From Deltaproteobacteria bacterium (GTDB lineage: Bacteria; Bdellovibrionota_C; UBA2361; JAAYZI01): a stretch of DNA of 6,796 bases. This document shows positions 1 through 5,718 of this stretch, in pieces. Each line of letters opens with the position of its first letter. Position 1 is the stretch's first letter. A program made the translations under genes and the position numbers. Under the pieces are notes generated by a model. The model did no database searches and had not been told where the DNA came from. It worked only from the letters and a program-made list of their open reading frames with translations. The stretch covers positions 1 to 6,796 of the forward strand of contig JAAYZI010000210.1 of the NCBI GenBank assembly GCA_012514925.1, written 5' to 3'.

Positions 1-1
1 A

Positions 2-682
2 AGAGGGGAGATTTTGACAAATCTGCCTATTGATGGCGCTTTCCTTCGTCGTTTTCCCCCGGATTCCCACCGCGCGTCGCGCTTTGTTACACCTATGTCG
101 CACTTTGTTTTTGGCGATGACTTTCATCCTGAAAAGCATCCAACGCGTAGGGATTTTATAAATTTTTACGGACCAAAAGGGGCCATCCCTTCCTATGGAT
201 TTTGGCAGATCTTGGATGAGGGCAGTCCCCCGCCAGTAAGTGCCTTCAAAGACAAGTTTGTCATTGTGGGAAGGCGGCTTACTGCGCCAACAGATAATGT
301 GTTAACTGAAACCTTTCTAACCCCATTTAACTCAAACACTTTTGGCATGGAGATTCATGCGACAATTGTTGGAAACCTAATCGAACAAAATTGGATTCGG
401 CGATTCTCTCCCTCAACTGAACGGTTTTTCTTATTCATGTTGGCCGGTATTTTGACTTACGCTCTTCTTTCACTGAGACCCTTTTGGACGGGGGCCAGCT
501 TTCTCATAGCCGTAATAGCGGGGTGGTTGGTTTTTTCATTCTCCATGTTCCTAGCGGGCTACTTCGTTCCAGGTGCTTTGGTAGTAGTGCAGATGCTTTT
601 TGTTTTTTTGTTCTCAACCATGCGCTATTACAAATGGGCGCAAAATATGCAAAAACTCTTGGGAATTAAGGTCGACGTTTAG
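2..682 (+). CDS. CHASE2-domain membrane sensor protein, C-terminal part (5' end outside the window)
   Basis: This is the end of a CHASE2 sensor, a family that places an extracytoplasmic ligand-sensing domain before membrane helices. The frame is open to the left edge, and the TTG at 14 falls inside conserved domain sequence (LPIDGAFLRRFP), so I treat the gene as 5'-partial. Counting from that TTG, the CHASE2 signatures are FINFYGPKGAIPSYGF at 48-63, the strand FKDKFVIVG at 78-86, and GMEIHATIVGNLI at 111-123. Three hydrophobic segments follow at about 138-154, 160-178 and 183-202, the usual arrangement after CHASE2. The protein then ends after a short basic cytoplasmic tail (RYYKWAQNMQKLLGIKVDV) with no cyclase, kinase or GGDEF domain. 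Any output must come from a partner or from a domain encoded N-terminally outside the window. Its stop lies 3 bp from the stop of the convergent kinase gene. The family call is firm; the ligand is unknown. Confidence 0.85.
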   Translation, partial: RGEILTNLPIDGAFLRRFPPDSHRASRFVTPMSHFVFGDDFHPEKHPTRRDFINFYGPKGAIPSYGFWQILDEGSPPPVSAFKDKFVIVGRRLTAPTDNVLTETFLTPFNSNTFGMEIHATIVGNLIEQNWIRRFSPSTERFFLFMLAGILTYALLSLRPFWTGASFLIAVIAGWLVFSFSMFLAGYFVPGALVVVQMLFVFLFSTMRYYKWAQNMQKLLGIKVDV

Positions 683-685
683 CGG

Positions 686-1633
686 CTAACGCAAAAAATC
701 CCTAAGCCAGCTTTTCTTTGGACTCCTGCTCAAATATCCGCAAAAACCTTTTCCAATTACGCACGGCACAGAGCAAGAATCGCTTAGCCTATCAAACAAA
801 AACTTCCCGGCATCAGCCATAGATTGAAAACGATCCTTAGGATTTTTTTCAGCGCACGTTTCTACAAAGTCCTGAAACCAATGCGGCACCTCAGCGTTCC
901 TCTTCTTAAGAGGAACCATTTTGGTTACAATTTTGCTCATCTGAAGACCCTCCACCCTTTCATGCACAAAAGGCGGCTCGCCGCAGGCAAGTTCATACGC
1001 AAGCATCCCCAGGGCGTAAATATCGTTTCTTGGGTCAGGGGCCTGTCCGCTAAACTGTTCCGGAGGCATATAAATAGGAGTTCCGACCATATCCTCCGCC
1101 GCCGTCAATCGAAGATCTGAGGTCGTAAGAAACGCTACTCCAAAATCCATAAGTTTTACACTCTGGTCCGGACAAATAAAAACATTGGCCGGTTTTAAGT
1201 CGCGATGCACTACGTTTTTTTGATGGGCAAAGTGAAGCGCGGCCACGATCTGATAAAGGATCTTCAATTGGTCTTCTAAGCTAAGTTTCTCATCCCGATC
1301 TATTATCTCCTCCAAAGTCTCACCCTCAACTAACTCCATGCTTATATAATGAGAGCCATCCCCAACTTCACCGAAATCATACGCTTGGACTATATTTGGA
1401 TGAGCAAGTTTTTTTGTAAGCAAAAACTCGTTCTTAAAGCGGGCAAGTAAGGCCGGGTCTTTTGCGGATTGATGTAAAAGAATTTTTAGCGCAACCACCT
1501 CGTCGGCGATTGCGCGATCAATGACTTTCAAAACAATCGCCATGCCGCCTTGACCGATCTGATCTATCACTTCATACCGGCTCGCAACCATTGAGCCGAT
1601 AGGAAAGAATCTATGTTTTGTTGTCTCCTCCAT
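686..1633 (-). CDS. Hanks-type serine/threonine protein kinase, soluble
   Basis: The 315-residue protein is essentially one complete protein kinase domain that phosphorylates Ser/Thr using ATP. All core elements are visible: the Gly-rich loop GQGGMAIV (27-34), the VALK lysine K50, a likely helix-C glutamate E69, the catalytic loop HRDLKPAN (143-150, D145 and N150), the metal-binding DFG (163-165), an activation segment ending GTPIYMPPE (184-192, APE-like) and DIYALG in the C-lobe. It therefore looks catalytically active, and the RD-type loop suggests control by activation-loop phosphorylation. There is no transmembrane helix, PASTA repeat or sensor, and only a short cysteine- and basic-rich tail after about residue 285. 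The start ATG has a weak Shine-Dalgarno (GGTGGA, 1644 to 1639, 5-nt gap). The gene is convergent with the CHASE2 sensor, stop to stop 3 bp apart. CHASE2 and kinase domains are often fused elsewhere, so a functional link is plausible but unproven. Confidence 0.93.
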   Translation of the reverse strand: MEETTKHRFFPIGSMVASRYEVIDQIGQGGMAIVLKVIDRAIADEVVALKILLHQSAKDPALLARFKNEFLLTKKLAHPNIVQAYDFGEVGDGSHYISMELVEGETLEEIIDRDEKLSLEDQLKILYQIVAALHFAHQKNVVHRDLKPANVFICPDQSVKLMDFGVAFLTTSDLRLTAAEDMVGTPIYMPPEQFSGQAPDPRNDIYALGMLAYELACGEPPFVHERVEGLQMSKIVTKMVPLKKRNAEVPHWFQDFVETCAEKNPKDRFQSMADAGKFLFDRLSDSCSVPCVIGKGFCGYLSRSPKKSWLRDFLR

Positions 1634-1676
1634 AAAATTCCACCATCTCTCTTATAAGGAATTCTTAAGGTTAGAA

Positions 1677-1682
1677 ATTATA
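1677..1682 (-). promoter_or_regulatory. Candidate -10 box for the kinase gene
   Basis: Read on the minus strand, this is a perfect TATAAT, 43 nt upstream of the kinase ATG. No convincing -35 hexamer stands 16-18 bp further upstream, so the call rests on the -10 alone. An 8-bp direct repeat TTATAAGG (plus strand 1652-1659 and 1678-1685, 26 bp apart) overlaps it and could be a regulator site. Confidence 0.35.
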
Positions 1683-1724
1683 AGGTAAGATGCAAAGCCG
1701 AGCTTGTTCGATTGCTGTAACTGT

Positions 1725-1746
1725 TCACGGGGGGGGACTTTCGTGA
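1725..1746. promoter_or_regulatory. Dyad TCACG-N12-CGTGA spanning a G8 run
   Basis: Perfect 5-bp arms TCACG (1725-1729) and CGTGA (1742-1746) enclose 12 bp that include most of an eight-G homopolymer (1729-1736). The TCAC/GTGA arms resemble those of the dyad inside the repeat at 1816-1839, but TCAC and GTGA are 14 bp apart here and 16 bp apart there. It could be a second operator or a chance dyad. Confidence 0.25.
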
Positions 1747-1815
1747 TATTGACCTTAATGCTTGTAGTCTATCACCTTCCAGGTATTAAGAAGGGTGCTT
1801 TTGAATGATATCCGC

Positions 1816-1839
1816 TCACATGGATATTAAATTAGGTGA
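1816..1839. promoter_or_regulatory. Operator-like dyad in repeat copy A
   Basis: TCACAT (1816-1821) and AGGTGA (1834-1839) form an imperfect inverted repeat (5 of 6 pairs) around a 12-bp AT-rich centre. Both arms are unchanged in copy B (5609 to 5604 and 5591 to 5586). The right arm touches the proposed -35 hexamer, a place where an activator or repressor could act. The binding protein is unknown. Confidence 0.4.
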
Positions 1840-1868
1840 TTACAATCTGTTACCAATGTGGTTATCAT
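1839..1868 (+). promoter_or_regulatory. Candidate promoter of the beta-helix gene
   Basis: The -35-like ATTACA (1839-1844, 4 of 6 to TTGACA) and the -10 TATCAT (1863-1868, 5 of 6 to TATAAT) are separated by 18 bp. Hexamers and spacing are identical in copy B. Transcription would begin near 1875, in the A tract, giving a leader of about 90 nt. The weak -35 fits a promoter that depends on an activator or an alternative sigma factor. Confidence 0.45.
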
Positions 1869-1884
1869 GGAAAAAAAGTAGTCA

Positions 1885-1899
1885 CCCCCTGGTCGGGGG
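1885..1899 (+). other. C5/G5 hairpin in the leader of the beta-helix gene
   Basis: CCCCC (1885-1889), loop TGGTC and GGGGG (1895-1899) form a strong short stem about 10 nt after the proposed transcription start. The next T run (1907-1910) is short and 7 nt away, so it is not a standard intrinsic terminator. It could stabilise the 5' end of the mRNA or attenuate transcription. Confidence 0.35.
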
Positions 1900-1954
1900 C
1901 GGCTGATTTTGTGTAATTAATTCCATACGTGACGGTTACTGGACCTAATTATAC

Positions 1955-1960
1955 GGGGGA
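1955..1960 (+). promoter_or_regulatory. Ribosome-binding site that bears on the beta-helix start
   Basis: GGGGGA is the only purine-rich Shine-Dalgarno-like site ahead of the gene. It is 2 nt from the ATG at 1963 but 8 nt from the in-frame ATG at 1969. The spacing favours initiation at 1969, which would remove two residues and leave the signal peptide intact. Confidence 0.5.
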
Positions 1961-1962
1961 TA

Positions 1963-4446
1963 ATGAAAATGGTTTCTCACAAAGCCGACGTTTTGCGCCT
2001 ATTCGTAAGTAACTTATTTTTACTGCTTAGCAGCGCTTCGCTTTGGGCAGAACCTATCATTATCGATCAGAATTGGTTATCGCAAAGGAGCTCTCCTTAT
2101 TACCTTAAAGGAGAGGGCACTCACTATCGGTTGGCAACCGATGTAAGCACGCCAGGGACTGCCTTTGTGGTCTACAACAAGAACATCAAGTTTGACTTAA
2201 ATGGTAAAACTATAACTTATGATAACGCCGCGCCGGTGCAAGTGCCAAACGGTAGCTTTGAAGAAGCTTCTACGTCAGGCGCATTGCACTGGGATTTTAG
2301 CGCTGCGCCGGAAGCAAAGAGAGCGGCGGGCACATTTGTTAAACCCGTTAGTGTGTACGATGGTAATTATGCTTTGCGTTTTGATTGCCCCGTAAACGAC
2401 CAGTCCATAGTATCAGCTAATTCCGTCCGGCTTGAGCCAAATACGACCTATGTGCTTTCAGCTATGTTTTACAATAAGAATTATACGTCCGGAATGAACG
2501 GTGCCGACGTGGAGCTGTACGTCAGGTTAGTTGGTCGTGATGTTGAGACAGTCAAGCGAGGGATTAGTTGGCGGGGATTCGAATACCACGCCGCTTCTTT
2601 TAAGACCGGTGCAGAACCTGAAGCTTACCGGATTGAAGTCGGCATTCGCGGTGCAGGAGCTTCACAGGGCGGCGTTTTTATCGATGACGTGCGCATCCGT
2701 CGCTACCGTAGCTATGGCATTGTGGTTGGACCACGCGCTTGGCAGGCAAACACTTACCCGGACTTGCCTGAGTTTTGCGACGGCGCTAGCGGGGCTACAA
2801 TTTTTAATGGCCAGGTGAGGCAGGGCATCGGCAATTCTGATCGCTCGCATGGGGTGAGCCTGTCGGCTCTAAATGATGATATCGACCTTTCGGGCTTGAC
2901 GGTTCAGGTGGCTGGTCCCAACGGCCGAGTGGTTCAGGTTGAGGAGGACTGTGACGGCATTAAAATTCATGACAACACATTTTTTAGTGATGTAACCACC
3001 ATTACCTCCCGCGACGGTATGGATGGCGTTACTTTGAGCTTCGCTAACCGTACCGAAGGCACGGCGATCTATCGTAATCGCTTTATCGGCAGCGCTCAAG
3101 GTGGCATCGGAGTTAGCGGCAAGGTTCCAGGAGATGTTGAAACATATGAAAACACCTTGGCGCTTCGCTCGCGATACACCAACGGCTTTGCTATCTTCGG
3201 AGCCAACGCCCTTATTCACGATAACGTCGTGCGCTGTGATACGGGGGATTTTGGATGTAGGGGGCTGTTTGGTAACACCGGGAGCAAGGTTTATCGTAAC
3301 CGTGTCTTTACTAGGGAGCTTCCTCGCAATCAGGAGTATAACGGCTGCATGTTAGGGGGTTCTTATGGAATCCAGGTTGAAAACTCGGTTGGAGTGGAGG
3401 TGTATGAAAACCACTTCACTGTATACGCGGATGATTGCGAGGCTGCCGCATGCCGCGTCAATCCTACAGCTGAAGGGGGCGGAGGTAAGGGGATTTTAGT
3501 GCGTAACAACATCTGCACCGCAATTAAGAGGGGCGCGGGTGTTGCAGCTGCGTTCAAAACTGACGATATACACGATGCAGATAGCACCCTAATTTTTAGG
3601 GACAACCGCTTAGAAACTAACTCTCGTTGGCTACAAGGGGGGCTTTTAGATGATTTGGTTCAAAGTGGTAATTTTTTCACTTTAGCGCCTGACATCTCTG
3701 CGCCGTTTCGTCCATTGATAGTATCAAGCACTCCCTTGCAAGGAATCCGTTACTTGGACAACCACTACGCCACGCCAGAAGACCACGCGGCTTTCACTCA
3801 AGCTGTTTTGCAAAGTGGTTCTGGAAGGGTGGATCAAAATTCGTGGTACCTGCATAGCTTTACACTTTCGGTCAGCGTGCAACGAGGGGCCTCGCCTCTA
3901 TCTGGGGTAGCTGTTAGCGTGAAGAATGCCGACCAGCAAGAGGTTTTTAGCGCTACGAGTGATGCGTCTGGGAAAGTACAGACAGTGTTGGATGAGTACC
4001 GCATGCAAGGCCAGCAAAAAACCGCTTATGGTCCCTACACTGTTACGGCTGTGTCGGCAGGTTTAGGGTCCAGGAGCGCGCAGGTGGCTATGGATCGTCC
4101 TTGGAGCTTGAGGCTTAACTTCGGCGCTGACCAACCTCCCCAACCGGATGCAGGTGCCGACCAACGTATAAGGCTTTTTGAGCAAGCTTTTCTAGCGGGC
4201 ACCTTTATGGATGAGTCCGAGGCGACCCGCATTTTATGGAGCAAGGTCAGCGGACCAGGTGAAGTGGTTTTTGCGGATGCTTCACGTCTTGAAACCAAAG
4301 CCAGCTTTGCGAGAGCAGGTAAATATGTTGTGAGCTTAGCCATCACCGACAAAGCTAATCAGACCAGTTCGGATACAGTTGAGGTGATTGTCGAGCCTGA
4401 GGATAAAATGGCCCCTGCGCCTCCGACTGCTTTAAGAGTTAAGTAG
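1963..4446 (+). CDS. Secreted right-handed parallel beta-helix protein with CBM-like and PKD domains
   Basis: The 827-residue product is exported: residues 1-29 form a signal peptide (basic start, LRLFVSNLFLLLSSASLWA, likely cut before E30). A jelly roll resembling CBM4/9 spans about 96-247, from NGSFEEAS to FIDDVRIRRY. A right-handed beta-helix follows at about 255-600, with a repeated [aliphatic]-[Y/H/F]-x-N rung motif (IHDN, IYRN, TYEN, IHDN, VYRN, VYEN) whose Asn residues fall at 338, 372, 397, 421, 446 and 483. Next come a carboxypeptidase-regulatory-like beta domain (about 633-722: SPLSGVAVSVKN, SDASGKV, YGPYTVTA) and a PKD domain (727-813: PDAGADQRI, LWSKVSGPG, AGKYVVSLAITD). The tail DKMAPAPPTALRVK looks like the first strand of a fibronectin III domain, but the protein stops there. 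This layout suits carbohydrate binding or cleavage outside the cell; no lyase or hydrolase active site is assigned. I report the longest ATG start; the ATG at 1969 has better ribosome-binding spacing. Confidence 0.92.
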   Translation: MKMVSHKADVLRLFVSNLFLLLSSASLWAEPIIIDQNWLSQRSSPYYLKGEGTHYRLATDVSTPGTAFVVYNKNIKFDLNGKTITYDNAAPVQVPNGSFEEASTSGALHWDFSAAPEAKRAAGTFVKPVSVYDGNYALRFDCPVNDQSIVSANSVRLEPNTTYVLSAMFYNKNYTSGMNGADVELYVRLVGRDVETVKRGISWRGFEYHAASFKTGAEPEAYRIEVGIRGAGASQGGVFIDDVRIRRYRSYGIVVGPRAWQANTYPDLPEFCDGASGATIFNGQVRQGIGNSDRSHGVSLSALNDDIDLSGLTVQVAGPNGRVVQVEEDCDGIKIHDNTFFSDVTTITSRDGMDGVTLSFANRTEGTAIYRNRFIGSAQGGIGVSGKVPGDVETYENTLALRSRYTNGFAIFGANALIHDNVVRCDTGDFGCRGLFGNTGSKVYRNRVFTRELPRNQEYNGCMLGGSYGIQVENSVGVEVYENHFTVYADDCEAAACRVNPTAEGGGGKGILVRNNICTAIKRGAGVAAAFKTDDIHDADSTLIFRDNRLETNSRWLQGGLLDDLVQSGNFFTLAPDISAPFRPLIVSSTPLQGIRYLDNHYATPEDHAAFTQAVLQSGSGRVDQNSWYLHSFTLSVSVQRGASPLSGVAVSVKNADQQEVFSATSDASGKVQTVLDEYRMQGQQKTAYGPYTVTAVSAGLGSRSAQVAMDRPWSLRLNFGADQPPQPDAGADQRIRLFEQAFLAGTFMDESEATRILWSKVSGPGEVVFADASRLETKASFARAGKYVVSLAITDKANQTSSDTVEVIVEPEDKMAPAPPTALRVK

Positions 4447-4481
4447 ATGGTTTGAAGCGGTAGAAAGCTGGTAAACTTGGA

Positions 4482-5378
4482 CTAGCCCTTATTTTGGGCT
4501 TTCAAGCGGTCCTGCTCTTGTTTCCGCTCCAACTCCCGTTTGGCCTTGATGTTCTCGACATCTTTTTTCAGGCCGGAGCGCATAGCATCTCGGAGGTTGT
4601 GCATCTGTTTGGTCTGTTCAGGCGAGGGTTTTGGAAAACGTACGCCGGGCTCAGCGCCGGGCGAGTTAAGCCCGTTAAATGCGCCCTTTAGCATGTCCTT
4701 GACCTGGCCACCGAAGGCTTCCCAGAGGTCCCTCTCCACAACATTGCCGTACCGGATGTCAAATTGCCCCCCTGCGCTGCCGCCACTGGTGGTGCCTGTT
4801 TCGCCGCGTGTCGATTGTTTGGCCAGTAGCTTCCAGGGGCGCAGGTTCTCAATTAGCTGAGCGACAGTGGTTAGCTGTGTTTGCAACTCCCTCTCATCGT
4901 CCGACTGCTCTTGGCGGGCTTTTTCAATTTCATTTAGCTTGACTTCTGCCGTCTCCTTGAAGCGCACCCATTCATCGCGCACCTCTACATCGGTCATTTC
5001 GCCTAGGGTTCGACCTAGGCGCTGCAGCTCGTCCTTCAGCATGGGCAAGGCCGTATCCAAGGCACCTTCCATTCTCCCCAAGCGCCGACCCTCTTCACGT
5101 CCTGCGGCGTAAGCTTGTTGTTTTGCCGTGGAAAGCCTAGCCGGATCCACGGGGGCGGTTGCTGGAAGCGGAGCGCGGGGGTCTGCTGCCTCGGCCTTAA
5201 GGGTGCTTGCGCTGACGGGCAGTGTTGTGGCGGCCAGCGCCACCCCGGTATAGACTTTAGAACGTAGGTGGTCAAAGAGTGAAGTTTTATGACCAAAACT
5301 GTGGTCGCTGAGGTTTAATGCGTTCTGGTCTTTTTCGGTGTTAGGGGCTGTGCTGCGTGCCGAATGCTTTTCAAGCAT
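4482..5378 (-). CDS. Hypothetical protein, probably exported or membrane-anchored, helical and coiled-coil rich
   Basis: I do not recognise this 298-residue protein. It opens with about 40 polar residues, then a modest hydrophobic stretch VYTGVALAATTLPVSA (42-57) followed by possible signal-peptidase sites (VSA at 55-57, AEA at 62-64). That resembles a signal peptide with a long n-region, or one membrane anchor. A proline- and alanine-rich linker (66-80) leads to a charged helical region at about 85-185 (REEGRRLGRMEGALD, KLNEIEKARQEQSDDEREL) that probably forms a coiled coil. A Gly/Ser/Thr linker (191-204), a short compact region (205-236) and a strongly charged C-terminal helix (254-298, KRELERKQEQDRLKAQNKG) follow. 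No catalytic motif is visible. The start is supported by GAGGAGA 5 nt upstream, and there is no other Met before M103. It is convergent with the beta-helix gene, and the same promoter-like repeat stands upstream, suggesting co-regulation and perhaps an envelope role. Confidence 0.8.
   Translation of the reverse strand: MLEKHSARSTAPNTEKDQNALNLSDHSFGHKTSLFDHLRSKVYTGVALAATTLPVSASTLKAEAADPRAPLPATAPVDPARLSTAKQQAYAAGREEGRRLGRMEGALDTALPMLKDELQRLGRTLGEMTDVEVRDEWVRFKETAEVKLNEIEKARQEQSDDERELQTQLTTVAQLIENLRPWKLLAKQSTRGETGTTSGGSAGGQFDIRYGNVVERDLWEAFGGQVKDMLKGAFNGLNSPGAEPGVRFPKPSPEQTKQMHNLRDAMRSGLKKDVENIKAKRELERKQEQDRLKAQNKG
4484..4500. terminator. Weak hairpin between the convergent genes
   Basis: AGCCC (4484-4488), loop TTATTTT and GGGCT (4496-4500) form a 5-bp stem starting 38 bp after the stop of the beta-helix gene and overlapping the last codons of the minus-strand gene. 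Neither strand has a proper T run after it. It is the only plausible terminator structure in this convergent junction. Confidence 0.25.
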
Positions 5379-5383
5379 GTCTT

Positions 5384-5390
5384 TCTCCTC
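5384..5390 (-). promoter_or_regulatory. Shine-Dalgarno site of the coiled-coil protein gene
   Basis: On the minus strand GAGGAGA ends 5 nt before the ATG at 5378. It is a strong match to the anti-SD and fixes the start, which matters because the protein has an unusually long stretch before its hydrophobic segment. Confidence 0.7.
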
Positions 5391-5492
5391 GGAAATTTTA
5401 GCGATATCACCATGATTTTACCGTGAAGGAAGGCGCTAAACAAGCAAAGCAGGGTAAAGACTACAAGTTTGGTATCCGTTTACGTAAGTATT

Positions 5493-5510
5493 ACTTTCTC
5501 CAGAGAAAGT
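5493..5510. promoter_or_regulatory. Perfect 8-bp palindrome ACTTTCTC-CA-GAGAAAGT
   Basis: The two 8-bp arms (5493-5500 and 5503-5510) are perfectly complementary around a 2-bp centre. The site lies about 40 nt into the predicted leader of the leftward gene, 115 bp before its ATG. It could be a dimeric repressor operator acting as a roadblock, or an RNA hairpin with a small loop in the leader. No equivalent exists in the other leader, which has the C5/G5 hairpin instead. Confidence 0.45.
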
Positions 5511-5548
5511 GAAATTTTACCGCCCAGGCTGAAGATAAAAATTGCGTA

Positions 5549-5615
5549 TTTTTTTCATGATAATCGCACTGGTAACACAGTGTAATCACCTAATTTAATA
5601 TTCATGTGAACGGAT
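5549..5615 (-). repeat. Upstream repeat element, copy B (inverted relative to copy A)
   Basis: Read on the minus strand, this matches copy A (1810-1877) at 53 of 60 positions, with seven A's after it (5555 to 5549). It lies upstream of the coiled-coil gene in the same relative orientation as copy A has to the beta-helix gene, but farther away: the A tract ends 170 bp from the ATG. It is also 103 bp upstream of metG on the other side, so an effect on metG cannot be excluded. Confidence 0.85.
5557..5586 (-). promoter_or_regulatory. Candidate promoter of the coiled-coil protein gene
   Basis: On the minus strand ATTACA (5586 to 5581) and TATCAT (5562 to 5557) are 18 bp apart, the same hexamers and spacing as in copy A. 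The operator-like dyad TCACAT/AGGTGA (5609 to 5586) abuts the -35 in the same way. Transcription from near 5550 would give a leader of about 170 nt containing the palindrome at 5493-5510. Confidence 0.45.
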
Positions 5616-5718
5616 GCCGGGGTTTGAAACTACGTTAAAAATGTAGCATGATCTTGGCCTTGTAGCTAACCTGATTAAATATCCGGGTTTAGACTCTTTG
5701 TTTAAAAGCAACCCCAAT

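Larger units (their letters stand above)
1810..1877 (+). repeat. Upstream repeat element, copy A
   Basis: This element recurs inverted at 5549-5615. Positions 1810-1869 align without gaps to 5615 down to 5556 with 53 of 60 bases identical, including a perfect run of 21 bp (1824-1844). Both copies then continue into a tract of exactly seven A's, with one extra G before it in this copy. The element lies upstream of the beta-helix gene, its end 85 bp from the ATG, in the same orientation relative to its gene as copy B. Five of the seven substitutions are transitions, and the promoter and dyad positions are largely kept, which suggests selection on function rather than a very recent duplication. 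Confidence 0.85.
1634..1962. other. Divergent intergenic region between the kinase and beta-helix genes
   Basis: This 329-bp stretch has no credible gene. From left to right it holds the kinase ribosome-binding site and -10 candidate (1639-1685), a dyad around an eight-G run (1725-1746), a small dyad ACCT-TCC-AGGT (1774-1784), the 68-bp repeat copy A with its operator-like dyad and promoter (1810-1877), a C5/G5 hairpin (1885-1899), and the ribosome-binding site of the beta-helix gene (1955-1960). Confidence 0.7.
5379..5718. other. Divergent intergenic region between the coiled-coil gene and metG
   Basis: No gene is credible in these 340 bp. The region holds the ribosome-binding site of the leftward gene (5384-5390), a perfect palindrome (5493-5510), and repeat copy B with promoter and dyad (5549-5615). 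I find no T-box or SAM-riboswitch-like conserved core ahead of metG, and no clear metG promoter. TTAAAT at 5675-5680 is only a weak -10 candidate. Confidence 0.6.

Noticed and set aside
706..719. Possible terminator AAGC-CA-GCTT followed by T's after the CHASE2 gene
   Set aside because: The stem is only 4 bp with a 2-nt loop and lies inside the kinase coding sequence.
824..1120. 98-codon plus-strand open frame
   Set aside because: It is antisense to the conserved core of the kinase domain and has no recognisable protein features; it is a shadow of the kinase gene.
1749..1775. TTGACC (1749-1754) as a -35 box for the beta-helix gene
   Set aside because: No -10 hexamer lies 16-18 bp downstream; TATCAC at 1770-1775 is only 15 bp away and is a poor match.
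2869..3219. 116-codon minus-strand open frame
   Set aside because: It lies opposite the beta-helix region, whose frame shows clear repeat motifs; the other open frames at 2531-2850, 3101-3605 and 4035-4352 are rejected for the same reason.
4494..5296. Several open frames overlapping the orphan gene, including a minus-strand frame at 5036-5296
   Set aside because: The 298-codon frame is longest, has a strong ribosome-binding site and protein-like composition; the others have unlikely composition and no start signals.
5619..5718. T-box or SAM riboswitch leader for metG
   Set aside because: Only about 100 bp separate the repeat from the metG start, and no T-box motif, SAM-type core or terminator hairpin is visible.
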